From assembly GCF_002291145.1 (NCBI RefSeq), contig NZ_NTGE01000096.1, positions 46,257 to 110,256 of the forward strand: DNA of 64,000 nt, in the 5' to 3' direction. The DNA comes from Streptomyces sp. SA15. Lineage in GTDB: Bacteria; Actinomycetota; Actinomycetes; Streptomycetales; Streptomycetaceae. Position 1 is the first letter of the stretch; each line of letters starts with the position of its first letter. Below are positions 42,492 through 50,678 of the stretch, one piece after another. A program made the position numbers and the translations under genes. A model generated the notes under the pieces. The model saw nothing but the letters and a program-made list of their open reading frames with translations, was not told the DNA's origin and made no database searches.

Positions 42492-43217
42492 ATGAGCGTG
42501 ACGAGTCGTTATCGGGAGGCCTGGGAGGGCTTCTGGCGTGAGGCTCCGGGCGAGCAGGGGGCCGTGCTCTGGGACGCGGAACCGATGCTGACCGCCGGTG
42601 CACACCTCGCCCTCTTCGAGCCCCATCTGGTCGACCACGGCCTGCCCATGGTGGACCTCGGCTGCGGCAACGGCACCCAGACGCGGTTCCTCGCGGACCG
42701 CTTCCCCCACGTCATCGGCGCCGACCTGTCCGCCGCGGCCCTCGACCACGCCCGGCGCGCCGACCCGGCGGGTCAGGCGACGTACCGGCTCCTGGACGCC
42801 GCCGAGACGGGCGAGGCCAAGACGCTGCACGCGGAACTCGGCGACGCCAACGTCTACATGCGAGGCGTCCTCCACCAGGCCGACCCCGACGACCGGCAGC
42901 CGCTGGCGGACGGGCTCGCGGCACTCGTCGGCGAGCGCGGGCGTGCCTTCCTCGTCGAACTCTCCGAGTCCGCCAAGCCCGTCCTGCTGGGCCTCGCCCA
43001 GAACCCGGCAGGCCCGCCGCCCAAGCTGGCGCCGATCTTCCGGCACGGCATCGCGCCGGGCGAGGTCGCCGACGACGCGGTCCCGCTGTATCTCCACGCG
43101 GCCGGGCTGACCGTCCTGGAGAGTGGTGAACTGCCGCTCACCACCACGGAGTACCGGCCCGACGGCACCCGGATCGAGCTGCCGTCGAAGTGGCTGGTGG
43201 TGGGGCGCACGGTGTGA
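42492..43217 (+). CDS. Class I SAM-dependent methyltransferase
   Basis: The 241-residue protein shows the SAM-binding motif MVDLGCGNGTQTRFLADRFP, then VIGADLSAAALDHARR, and the Rossmann-like strand order of class I methyltransferases. An odd segment ANVYMRGVLHQADPDDRQPL takes the place of the catalytic region and resembles small-molecule methyltransferases. The substrate is unknown. GGGGAG lies 8 nt before the ATG at 42492. Confidence 0.85.
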   Translation: MSVTSRYREAWEGFWREAPGEQGAVLWDAEPMLTAGAHLALFEPHLVDHGLPMVDLGCGNGTQTRFLADRFPHVIGADLSAAALDHARRADPAGQATYRLLDAAETGEAKTLHAELGDANVYMRGVLHQADPDDRQPLADGLAALVGERGRAFLVELSESAKPVLLGLAQNPAGPPPKLAPIFRHGIAPGEVADDAVPLYLHAAGLTVLESGELPLTTTEYRPDGTRIELPSKWLVVGRTV

Positions 43218-43263
43218 CGCCCGTGGCGTCGGGGTCGCAGGGAACTCTCCGGGACATCGGATC

Positions 43264-43312
43264 GTTGTCAACTCGCGGAATTGTCAACGCAGTTGTCGAT
43301 GCAGTTGTCAAC
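43264..43312. promoter_or_regulatory. Four-fold repeat of GTTGTCAAC upstream of the exported propeller gene
   Basis: GTTGTCAAC occurs exactly at 43264 and 43304, with one-base and two-base variants at 43280 (ATTGTCAAC) and 43292 (GTTGTCGAT). The unit is itself a palindrome (GTTG-T-CAAC). Spacing is 16, 12 and 12 bp. The array ends 28 bp before the start codon, where a repressor would block transcription. Confidence 0.6.
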
Positions 43313-43339
43313 GAAACCGACATCATGGAGGGCCCCACC

Positions 43340-44287
43340 ATGACCTCGACCCACCCCCGCCCGACCCGGCGTGCCGTGCTCGGCGGCACCGCGCTGGCCG
43401 CCCTGGCGGTGACGGTCGGCGCCGGTCAGGCGAGCGCGACCCCGAAGGCCACCTGGCCGACGGAATTCCCGCTCCCGAACGGCTGGCTCCCCGAGGGCAT
43501 CGCCATCGGCGACAAGCCGTACGCCTACATGGGATCCCGTGCCAACGGCGCCATCTACCGCACCGACCTGCGCACCGGCGAGGGCAAGGTCCTCTTCGCC
43601 GGTGGCACCGGCCTGATCTCCGTCGGCCTGAAGGCCGACGACCGCGAGGGCCTTCTGTACGTCGCCGGGAACACCGGCGTCGGCCGCGTGCACGACTCCC
43701 GCACCGGCGAGCTCCTCGTCACCCACCAACTGAGCGAGGCCACCGGCCACTTCATCAACGATGTCGCTCTGGTCGGCGACCGCGCCTGGTTCACCGACTC
43801 GCGCGCCGCCGCCCTCTACGCCGTCCCGCGCGGCGGCAAGGACGGCGAGATACGCACCCTGCCGCTCACCGGCGACTGGGTGCAACTGCCCGACGTCAAC
43901 AACGCCAACGGCATCGTCGGCACCCCCGACGGCCGCGGCCTGATCGTGGTCAAGAGCACGCCGGGCGAGCTCTACCACGTCGACCCCAGGACCGGTCACG
44001 CCACCAGGATCAAGCTGGTCGGACAGGACACTGTCGCCAACGGAGACGGCCTGTGGCGCATCGGCCGCACGCTGTACGTCGTACAGAACCGCCTCAACCT
44101 GATCAGCGTCTGGGACCTCGACAAGAAGGTCACCACCGCCACCCTGCGCAAGACGATCACCGACCCGCGCTTCGACGTGCCCACCACGGCCGCGCGCTTC
44201 GGTGACCGCCTCTACCTGGTCAACGCACGCTTCACGACCCCGCCCACGCCCGAGACGACGTACAACGCCGTCGCGGTCTCCCTCTGA
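43340..44287 (+). CDS. Exported SMP-30/gluconolactonase-like beta-propeller protein
   Basis: The 315-residue protein begins with a twin-arginine-like leader (PTRRAVLGGTALAALAVTV, cleavage near QASA). The rest is a six-bladed beta propeller of the SMP-30/LRE type, with FINDVALVGDRAWFTDS and NNANGIVGTPDGRGLIVV, which match the metal-side blades of the family. Lactonase activity is possible but unproven. I chose the ATG at 43340, preceded by GGAGGG; a longer frame upstream would run through the operator repeats. A perfect terminator follows. Confidence 0.82.
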   Translation: MTSTHPRPTRRAVLGGTALAALAVTVGAGQASATPKATWPTEFPLPNGWLPEGIAIGDKPYAYMGSRANGAIYRTDLRTGEGKVLFAGGTGLISVGLKADDREGLLYVAGNTGVGRVHDSRTGELLVTHQLSEATGHFINDVALVGDRAWFTDSRAAALYAVPRGGKDGEIRTLPLTGDWVQLPDVNNANGIVGTPDGRGLIVVKSTPGELYHVDPRTGHATRIKLVGQDTVANGDGLWRIGRTLYVVQNRLNLISVWDLDKKVTTATLRKTITDPRFDVPTTAARFGDRLYLVNARFTTPPTPETTYNAVAVSL

Positions 44288-44299
44288 CCTCGGTCGAGA

Positions 44300-44335
44300 G
44301 GTGATGGGCCCTCCGGCGCCGGAGGGCCCATCACC
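44300..44335. terminator. Bidirectional terminator between the propeller gene and the anchored surface protein
   Basis: GGTGATGGGCCCTCCGG and its exact complement form a 17-bp stem with a 2-nt centre. It serves both convergent genes. Confidence 0.85.
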
Positions 44336-44348
44336 GTAAAGGACGCCG

Positions 44349-46895
44349 TCAGCCCGCCGCACGGCCGCGGCGGTACGCCACCCAGCCCGCGCCCAGCAGC
44401 GCGGCCGCGAGCGCGGCGACGGACAGCACGGTGACGCCCGTGGAGGCGAGGCTGCCGCCCGCGGTCGACGTGCCGCCCGTGGTGCCGGTGCCGCCGGTCG
44501 TGGAGCCGGAGGTGCCGCCGCCTGTGGTGCCGGTACCGCCCGAGGTGCCGGAGCCGCCCGTACCGCCCGTGTCACCGGTGCCGGGGTCGGTGTCCACCGG
44601 GTCCTGGCCGACGAAGCCGACCGGGACCTTCACGTCCTGGGAGCGGTCGCCGGAGAGGGTGTGGTCGGCGCGCGTGGCGAGCACGCACGTCGCCTTGAAG
44701 CAGTCGGTGAACTCGTCCTTGGCGTCCACGGTGAGCTCGACCTCGAAGGAGCCGCCCTCGTCGTACGGGATCGCCAACTCCTCGCCGTAGTCCGGCGGGT
44801 TGGAGGAGATCCACGCGGAGGAGTGGGACCCGCCGGTCATGTCGACGCCGCCGATGCACGGTGTGGGCAGTTCGCCGGCGCCGTTGTCGACGCACAGGGC
44901 GACGTAGATGCCCTTGTCCTCGTCGTAGCCGGAGCCGGTGATCTTCAGGGTCTGGTCCTCGGTGGCCAGGTTGTTGACCGGGGTGACGGTGAGCTTCTGG
45001 CCCTCGGGGCCGGTGACCGTCTTGGTGCCGGACGGCGCGGTGTCGCCGCCGTCGCCCCCGTCACCGCCGCCGTTGTCGCCGCGGGCCTCGGTGACCGTGA
45101 GGGTGAGGGGCGAAGTGCGGGTCGTGCCTGCGGAGTTGGTGAACTCCGCGCGATATCGGTAGCCGTCCTGCGAGGCCTTCGCGGTGAAGGAGTACGCGTT
45201 CTTCGTCGCGCCCTCGACCGCGGACCAGGTCTGGCCGTCGTCCGGGCTGACCTGCCAGCGCACGGTGGGCTCCGGGGTGCCCTCCGCGGCGGCGACGAAC
45301 GTCACCTCGTCGCCCGGGGAGACGGACTGGTCGGTGGGGGACTGGGTGACCTTGGGGGAGATACGGCGGTCGAACTTCACGACCTCGCTCTCCTCCTGGT
45401 TGGTGAGGTAGACGGAGGTGGCGCCCGGGGCCACGGCGAGGCCCGCGTAGGTGCCGGCGCGGCTGCCGGGCAGGGCGACGGGCTCGGCCGCCTGCTCGAA
45501 GGTGACGCTGTCGAACACCTGGAGGGAGCCGGTGTTGTCCGCGCCGTTGTCGGCGTTGCCGTAGTCCTCCCGGAGGACGAAGGCCTCGCCGGTGGTCTTG
45601 TCGAAGCCCGCCGCCGTGGGGCGGTCCTTGCCCTTCAGGGTGGTCAGCAGCTTGGCGTCCTTGTCGAAGACGAGCACGTCGTCCCCGCTGCCCACCCAGA
45701 CGTTGCCGGTGGCCGGGTCCGGTTCGACGAAGAACACGGAGGCGTCGGGGAGTTCCGCCGTGGCCGTGACCTTGAAGGAGCCGGTGTCGACGCGCCGCAG
45801 CTGCCCGCCCGTGAGGCCGGTGGACCAGGCGGCGTCGTGGGCGGTGTCCACGCCGAGGTGGTAGCCGCCGTCGAGGGTGAGGGTCCGCTTGACGGCGCCC
45901 GTGGCCGTCTCGACCTCGGAGAGCGCGGGGCCCTGCGCCACCAGGACGCCGGCGGTGTCGGCGCCCGCGCCGATGTCGGTGACCTCGGTGCCGGTGAGCC
46001 AGACGCCCTTCGCGGCCGTGTCGCCGTCCTTGGCGGTGCCTATGCCGCGCAGCGGGTAGTGGAACACGACCCCGTCGCCGGGGAGCGGTGCGACGACACG
46101 GCGGACCACCCGGGCGGCCAGGGCGCCGGTGGAGCCGGGGGCCTGGGCGATGTGGCTGAGGACCTTGCCGTCCTTGGGGTCGAGGGCGTACAGGCCCTGC
46201 TCGGCCACGTCCGCGGTGTCGGGGATGTTGTCCGAACCGACGTACAGCTTCCCGGAGTCGGGGTGCAGCATGAGGTCCAGCGGCCGGCCCGCGGTGGTGA
46301 ACTCGGCCGACCGCGCGTAACTGACGGTGCCCGCCGGTACGTCCACACCGTCGCCGCCGCCGTCACCGGGGTCCTGGCCCTCGAAGGCGATGGGGATGCG
46401 GACGTCCTGGGAGCGGTCGCCGGTGCCGTTGTGGTCGACGCGGGTGACGACCGAGCAGGTGACCTGGAGGCAGTCGAGGCCGCCGTCCTTGGCCTTGACC
46501 TCGAGCTCGACGTCGAAGGTGCCGCCGTCGCCCCACGGGATGGCGACGTCGCCGGCGCCTTCGTCCGGGGCGCCCTCGGGGATGATCCACTTCGACGCGC
46601 CGCTGGTTCCGCTCTGATCGGCACCGCCGAGGCAGGGGCTGGGGATGCGGTTGTCGCCGTTGTCCTTGCACACGGCGACGTAGATGCCCTTGGTGTCGTC
46701 GTAGCCGGAGCCGGTGACGCGGAGGGTCTCGCCGTCCGGGTCGAGGCGGGCAGAGGCGGAGACGGTCAGCTTCTGGCTGTCCTTGCCGAGCGCCGTCTTC
46801 GGCGTGTCGGCGGCCTGCGCGGTGGAGCCGACGGCAACGGAAGCGGTGACGAGCGCGGCGGCGCCGAGGAGCGCCGCCGGGCGTCTGCGATGCAT
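44349..46895 (-). CDS. Large LAxTG-anchored surface protein with two neocarzinostatin-like domains, a propeller and an Ig domain
   Basis: The 848-residue protein starts with a Sec signal peptide (LLGAAALVTASVAVGSTAQA). It holds a four-cysteine domain (about 35-180; IYVAVCKDNG...SPCLGG and DCLQVTC), a YVTN/quinoprotein-like propeller (about 190-510), an Ig-like domain (about 515-605), a second four-cysteine domain (about 640-770; IYVALCVDNG...TPCIGG and DCFKATC), a Gly/Thr/Ser linker, and a sorting signal LASTG, hydrophobic run, then RRGRAAG. LAxTG is the signal used by class E sortases of Streptomyces. The second cysteine pair (five residues apart) and flanking strands match apo-neocarzinostatin. 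It is the last gene of the iron-box operon. Binding of heme or iron is inferred from context. Confidence 0.85.
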   Translation of the reverse strand: MHRRRPAALLGAAALVTASVAVGSTAQAADTPKTALGKDSQKLTVSASARLDPDGETLRVTGSGYDDTKGIYVAVCKDNGDNRIPSPCLGGADQSGTSGASKWIIPEGAPDEGAGDVAIPWGDGGTFDVELEVKAKDGGLDCLQVTCSVVTRVDHNGTGDRSQDVRIPIAFEGQDPGDGGGDGVDVPAGTVSYARSAEFTTAGRPLDLMLHPDSGKLYVGSDNIPDTADVAEQGLYALDPKDGKVLSHIAQAPGSTGALAARVVRRVVAPLPGDGVVFHYPLRGIGTAKDGDTAAKGVWLTGTEVTDIGAGADTAGVLVAQGPALSEVETATGAVKRTLTLDGGYHLGVDTAHDAAWSTGLTGGQLRRVDTGSFKVTATAELPDASVFFVEPDPATGNVWVGSGDDVLVFDKDAKLLTTLKGKDRPTAAGFDKTTGEAFVLREDYGNADNGADNTGSLQVFDSVTFEQAAEPVALPGSRAGTYAGLAVAPGATSVYLTNQEESEVVKFDRRISPKVTQSPTDQSVSPGDEVTFVAAAEGTPEPTVRWQVSPDDGQTWSAVEGATKNAYSFTAKASQDGYRYRAEFTNSAGTTRTSPLTLTVTEARGDNGGGDGGDGGDTAPSGTKTVTGPEGQKLTVTPVNNLATEDQTLKITGSGYDEDKGIYVALCVDNGAGELPTPCIGGVDMTGGSHSSAWISSNPPDYGEELAIPYDEGGSFEVELTVDAKDEFTDCFKATCVLATRADHTLSGDRSQDVKVPVGFVGQDPVDTDPGTGDTGGTGGSGTSGGTGTTGGGTSGSTTGGTGTTGGTSTAGGSLASTGVTVLSVAALAAALLGAGWVAYRRGRAAG

Positions 46896-46951
46896 GGAGA
46901 GTTCCTCACTGGTCGGGTGCGCCCCGCACCCGGGGCTCGCCGGACAGACGC

Positions 46952-47470
46952 TTACTGGAAGGTGACCGGGACGTGCACGTCGTACTTGCGGTCGTTGGTG
47001 TCGAAGTGGTCGGCACGCGTGACGATGGCGCAGGTGACGTCGTCACCGCAGACCCGGCCGTCCTCGAGGGTCGCCTTGACGTAGATCCGCGCGCTGAAGG
47101 TGCCGCCACTGCCGAACTTGGAACTGTTGGCGAACATCCCGCCGAAGGTGTTGTTGACCCAGTGCGAGGCACCGGTCGAGCCGTCCTCGTCCTGGCCGCC
47201 CAGGCACGGGGTGGGCTTGTTCGCGCCCGGGGCGCCGTTCACCACGCACAGGCCGACGTAGATGCCCTGGCCGGTGTTGAAGCCGGAGCCGGTGACGGTG
47301 ATGACCTGGCCCGCAGCCGCAGCGGTGTCCGGCGCGGTCACCGACAGGTTGTAGGTGGTGCCGCCGTCCACGATCGTGCGGGTCGAGGTGGCGGCGGAAG
47401 CCGAGGTCGCCAGGCCCAGAGTGAGGGCGGCGGAGGCGGCGACGGCGAGGGCGGAAGGAATGGCTCTCAT
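46952..47470 (-). CDS. Secreted single-domain neocarzinostatin-like protein, iron-regulated
   Basis: The 172-residue protein has a Sec signal peptide (MRAIPSALAVAASAALTLGL, ending SASA) and one copy of the four-cysteine domain: VITVTGSGFNTGQGIYVGLC, PTPCLGG, and VTCAIVTRADHFDTNDRKYD. Unlike its two neighbours it has no sorting signal, so it should be released, as a hemophore-like carrier might be. A DmdR1-type iron box sits 46 bp upstream. The ATG at 47470 has AAAGGTGAA ahead of it; a GTG three codons earlier is possible. Ligand unknown. Confidence 0.82.
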   Translation of the reverse strand: MRAIPSALAVAASAALTLGLATSASAATSTRTIVDGGTTYNLSVTAPDTAAAAGQVITVTGSGFNTGQGIYVGLCVVNGAPGANKPTPCLGGQDEDGSTGASHWVNNTFGGMFANSSKFGSGGTFSARIYVKATLEDGRVCGDDVTCAIVTRADHFDTNDRKYDVHVPVTFQ

Positions 47471-47480
47471 GGTGAGCACT

Positions 47481-48587
47481 TCACCTTTCTCGGTGCGCGG
47501 GAATCCCGCAAGGGGTTAGGTAAGGCAAACCTAAATACGATTTCGGGCTGCTTGTCAACGGATCGCATGGAACTTCCAACTCCCGGGAGTAGAAAGGGAC
47601 TTGGGCAGGCCGAGGGGCGGGCCGTGCGGCCGGTTGCAGGACCTCGAACCGCGTGACGGCCCTGCGCTCCCCGGAGGCCGTGTAGAGCTCGACGGTGTGC
47701 GCGCCCTCGGTGGCGGTCCCGTACACCGGGAAGGTCCGGGAGACACGGCCCTCTTCGTCGGCCACCACCTGGTACCGGGTGTCCTCGTCGATCGCGACGA
47801 GCACCACCTCACCGGGCTCGAAACCCGCGCCGGTGACTTCCTGTTCGCTGCCCGCGGCGAGGTCGGCGTGCGCCACCGCAGCCGAGGGTTCGCGCTGTTG
47901 CCGCGGCGCCGTCCGCTGTTTCTCCGGGGCGGTGGCGCCCCGCGACGGCTGAGGTGTCCCGGCCGGCGCGGCCGGCGGTTCGGGTGCGTCGCCGCCGCCA
48001 CCGGTCCCCACCGTCACGTCGAGGAGGCCGAGTCCGTCCCCCGCCGCGAACCGCTGCCCGCTCCACTCCGACAGCAGTTGTGCGCCGTCGTCCGTGAGGG
48101 ATGCCCGCAGCCCGGTCCACGTCACGCCGCCCGTGCGTACGGCTGGGGAGGCGTCGCCTGCCGCCACATCGGCCAGGGCCAGTTCGCGGGCCTCGCCGTC
48201 GACGGCCGTACGCGCGAAGAGCGCGCCCCCGCCGCCGCGCAGCTCCAGTCGCAGCCCGCCGAGTGTGAGGGGCCGCACGGCCGCGGCGGACCCGGCCAAC
48301 CGGGCCGTACCGGCCAACTCGACTTCGGCGTCGCCGCTTTCGGGGTCCGTGCCACCGCCCGTCGCCGGGAACCAGACGCGGTCGCCCGATCCCTGTACGG
48401 CGGGTTCGGCGACGTCGATCGACACGCCGCGGTCGGTCAGCTCCGCCTCGGCCGTGGCCCAGCTCGCGAAACCGCCGGACACCTCGCGGGGAAACGTCTC
48501 CCCGTCCTGTGCGGTCGCGGGGCCCGGGCACAGCAACGCGAGCAGCGCGCCGCCCGCCAGAGCGGCGGCGCCGGGTCTCTTCGCCAT
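47481..48587 (-). CDS. HtaA-like exported protein with Ig-like C-terminal domain
   Basis: The 368-residue protein has a signal peptide (AALAGGALLALLCPGPATA) and an HtaA-like domain at about residues 30-205: EVSGGFASWATAEAEL, ELAGTARLAG and LGGLRLELRGGGGALFA follow the order seen in corynebacterial heme-binding HtaA. A Pro/Arg/Gln-rich linker and an Ig-like domain (TGAGFEPGEVVLVAIDEDTR) follow. The tyrosine and histidine that bind heme in corynebacterial HtaA seem absent, so heme binding is doubtful. The last about 30 codons run across the iron box of the next gene and end 10 nt before it; no membrane anchor is present. The 3' end may therefore be altered. GGGAG precedes the ATG at 48587. Confidence 0.75.
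   Translation of the reverse strand: MAKRPGAAALAGGALLALLCPGPATAQDGETFPREVSGGFASWATAEAELTDRGVSIDVAEPAVQGSGDRVWFPATGGGTDPESGDAEVELAGTARLAGSAAAVRPLTLGGLRLELRGGGGALFARTAVDGEARELALADVAAGDASPAVRTGGVTWTGLRASLTDDGAQLLSEWSGQRFAAGDGLGLLDVTVGTGGGGDAPEPPAAPAGTPQPSRGATAPEKQRTAPRQQREPSAAVAHADLAAGSEQEVTGAGFEPGEVVLVAIDEDTRYQVVADEEGRVSRTFPVYGTATEGAHTVELYTASGERRAVTRFEVLQPAARPAPRPAQVPFYSRELEVPCDPLTSSPKSYLGLPYLTPCGIPAHRER
47516..47534 (-). promoter_or_regulatory. Iron box (DmdR1/IdeR-type operator)
   Basis: TTAGGTAAGGCAAACCTAA matches 17 of 19 positions of the actinobacterial iron box TTAGGTTAGGCTAACCTAA. It lies 46 bp ahead of the small secreted protein gene, inside the 3' end of the HtaA-like frame. Iron-loaded DmdR1 would repress here. 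Confidence 0.88.
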
Positions 48588-48648
48588 CTTCAGTTCTCCC
48601 TCTGCGCTATGAGGTTGAGTCGATGTCAGCGAGCGCACGCGCCCGAGG

Positions 48649-49434
48649 TCAGCCGGCGCTCGCGCCGCCCGCCTGCCCGGCCCGGCGTCGGCGCGCCCAG
48701 AACCAGGTGCCGGTGCCGGCCGCGACCAGCCCGGCCGCGGTGAGCCCGACCGTCAGGGTGGCCGAACCGGTACTGGCCAGCGGCCCGCTCGACGTCTTCT
48801 CGCCGGTGTCGCCGGAACCGCCCGTGGCGCTCGCGCTCGTGCTCGCGGTGGGGCTCGGCGTCGCCGAGGTGCCGTCGCCCGCCGAACTTCCGCCGCTGCC
48901 GCCGAACGTCACCGGGATGCGGACCGTCTGGGTCTGGTCACCGCCGCGCGTGTGGTCGTTGCGGGTGATCACGGCACAGGTCACGCCGGACTTGGTGCAG
49001 TCGGTGTTGGCGTCCTTGGCGCGGACCTTGAGCCGCACGCTGAACGTGCCCTTGTGCCCGCTGCCGCCGTACGGTTTCGCCAGTCCCTCGCCGTACGACG
49101 GCGGGTGGGAGGAGATCCACGCGGACGCCCCGGACTCGCCGGACATGTCGACACCGCCGACGCAAGGGGTCGGCGTCTTGCCGGCGCCGTTGTCCACGCA
49201 GAAGGCGACGTAGATGCCCTTCTCGGTGTTGTAGCCGGTGCCGGACACCGTCACGGTCTCGCCCGCCGGGTCGAGTCCGGAGGCCTTGGAGGCGGTGAGT
49301 TTCTGCCCCTCCGGCCCGGTCGCCGAGGTGCCCGCGGCCGCCGCGGGCGAGGCCGTCGGAAGCGTCAGAGCGATCGCCGCGACCACGGCGGCCCCTGCAA
49401 CTCGCCTGCCGCGCAAGCCACTTGCCCCATTCAC
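48649..49434 (-). CDS. LAxTG-anchored protein with one neocarzinostatin-like domain
   Basis: The 261-residue protein has a signal peptide (AGAAVVAAIALTLPTASPA), one four-cysteine domain (about 35-180; IYVAFCVDNG, PTPCVGG, SGVTCAVITRNDH, ending IPVTF), a Ser/Thr-rich linker and a sorting signal PLASTG, a hydrophobic run and WARRRRAG. It should be attached to the cell wall by a class E sortase. It is the first gene of the minus-strand iron cluster and starts 24 bp from an iron box shared with the divergent hmuT gene. The domain is very close to the C-terminal copy in the 848-residue protein. Confidence 0.85.
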   Translation of the reverse strand: MNGASGLRGRRVAGAAVVAAIALTLPTASPAAAAGTSATGPEGQKLTASKASGLDPAGETVTVSGTGYNTEKGIYVAFCVDNGAGKTPTPCVGGVDMSGESGASAWISSHPPSYGEGLAKPYGGSGHKGTFSVRLKVRAKDANTDCTKSGVTCAVITRNDHTRGGDQTQTVRIPVTFGGSGGSSAGDGTSATPSPTASTSASATGGSGDTGEKTSSGPLASTGSATLTVGLTAAGLVAAGTGTWFWARRRRAGQAGGASAG

Positions 49435-49457
49435 GCCAACACCCCCAACAAGAGTAA

Positions 49458-49477
49458 TTAAGGTAAACCTAACCTAA
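49458..49477. promoter_or_regulatory. Iron box in the divergent promoter of the anchored protein and hmuT
   Basis: TAAGGTAAACCTAACCTAA (49459-49477) matches about 15 of 19 positions of the DmdR1/IdeR consensus. It lies between two divergent starts (49434 and 49525) and could control both. Confidence 0.8.
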
Positions 49478-49524
49478 GCTACTGCTCGCATGCATGCCAC
49501 ACGGGAGACTCGAAAGGCCGAGCG

Positions 49525-50589
49525 ATGCGTATGTCCGGAAGTTCCCCAAAGTCCCTGCGGCGCCGGGGAATTGCCCCCCTCGCCCTGGCCCTCGCGCTGC
49601 TGACGGCCGCCTGCGGGGGCGGCGGCTCCGACTCCTCGGGGACGGACTCGGAGGCCGGCGCGTCCCCGGTGTCCGCGAGCGCGCGGGCGGCGGCGGCCGA
49701 GAAACAGCTCGACAAGAACACCCTCGTGCCCCTCGAAGGCAAGGCACCCACACCCGAGTTGCCGGTCACCGTCGACTCCTCCGACGGGCGCCGGGTCACT
49801 GTCGAGGACGCCTCGCGCATCCTGCCGCTCAACGGCGGCGTGGCGGAGATCGTGTTCACGCTCGGGCTCGGCGACCGGGTCGTCGGCCGTGACATCACCG
49901 CCACCTTCGCGGAGGCGAAGAAGCTCCCGCAGGTCACCAAGGCGCACGACGTGAGCGCCGAGAGCGTGCTGTCGCTGAGGCCGACCGTGGTGCTGGCCGA
50001 CACCGACACCGGGCCGAAGGAGGCCGTCGACCAGATCAGGGACGCCGGCGTCCCGGTCGTCGTCCTCGACCCGGCCACCAGGCTGGCCGACGTCTCCACG
50101 CGCACCACCCGTATCGCCGAGGCCCTCGGCGTTCCAGCGGCGGGCAAGGCCCTCAACGCCCGTATGGACAAGGAACTTTCGGCGGCCCGCGCCGCCGTTC
50201 CGAAGGGCAGCGAGCCCAAGGTGGCCTTCCTGTACATGCGGGGCAGCGCGGCCGTCTATCTCATGGGCGGCAAGGGGTCGGGCGCCGACTCGCTGATCGA
50301 TGCCGCGGGCGCGGTGGACGCGGGCGTCGAGGCGGGTCTGGACAAGCCGTTCACACCCCTCACCAGCGAAGCGCTCGTCAGCGCCCAGCCGGACGTGATC
50401 CTCATGATGGACAAGGGCCTGGAGTCCGTCGGCGGCGTCGACGGACTCGTCGACATCCCGGGCATCCGCGAGACACCGGCCGGCGCGAACCGACGGGTCG
50501 TCACCCTGGAGGACGGTGTGCTGCTCAGTTTCGGGCCGCGCACGCCGCTGGTCATCGACATCCTCGTCGACCGCATTCACGGGGGCTGA
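49525..50589 (+). CDS. hmuT: Hemin-type ABC transporter substrate-binding lipoprotein
   Basis: The 354-residue protein has a lipoprotein signal (ALALALLTAACGGGG, modified Cys at about 31) and a two-lobed class III binding fold: RRVTVEDASRILPLNGGVAE, ETVFTLGLG-like GLGDRVVGRDIT, LSLRPTVVLAD and the long linking helix region DVSTRTTRIAEALG. This matches HmuT/ChuT heme-binding proteins. Normally hmuU (permease) and hmuV (ATPase) follow directly; here a terminator and convergent sugar genes follow instead. The gene is divergent from the anchored protein gene across an iron box. Confidence 0.87.
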   Translation: MRMSGSSPKSLRRRGIAPLALALALLTAACGGGGSDSSGTDSEAGASPVSASARAAAAEKQLDKNTLVPLEGKAPTPELPVTVDSSDGRRVTVEDASRILPLNGGVAEIVFTLGLGDRVVGRDITATFAEAKKLPQVTKAHDVSAESVLSLRPTVVLADTDTGPKEAVDQIRDAGVPVVVLDPATRLADVSTRTTRIAEALGVPAAGKALNARMDKELSAARAAVPKGSEPKVAFLYMRGSAAVYLMGGKGSGADSLIDAAGAVDAGVEAGLDKPFTPLTSEALVSAQPDVILMMDKGLESVGGVDGLVDIPGIRETPAGANRRVVTLEDGVLLSFGPRTPLVIDILVDRIHGG

Positions 50590-50630
50590 GCGGAAGGCCG
50601 TATCCCCTGTCCTCAATGGATGGGTGCAGC

Positions 50631-50667
50631 CGTGGCCCCGTTCCCGGCCGGCGGGAACGGGGCCACG
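50631..50667. terminator. Bidirectional terminator after hmuT
   Basis: A perfect 16-bp stem (CGTGGCCCCGTTCCCG and complement) encloses GCCGG. It closes both hmuT and the convergent sugar operon. Confidence 0.88.
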
Positions 50668-50678
50668 AGGGGAGTGCG

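Noticed and set aside
43190..43339. A longer N-terminus for the exported propeller protein
   Set aside because: It would place the operator-like repeats inside the gene and put 50 residues before a clear twin-arginine leader.
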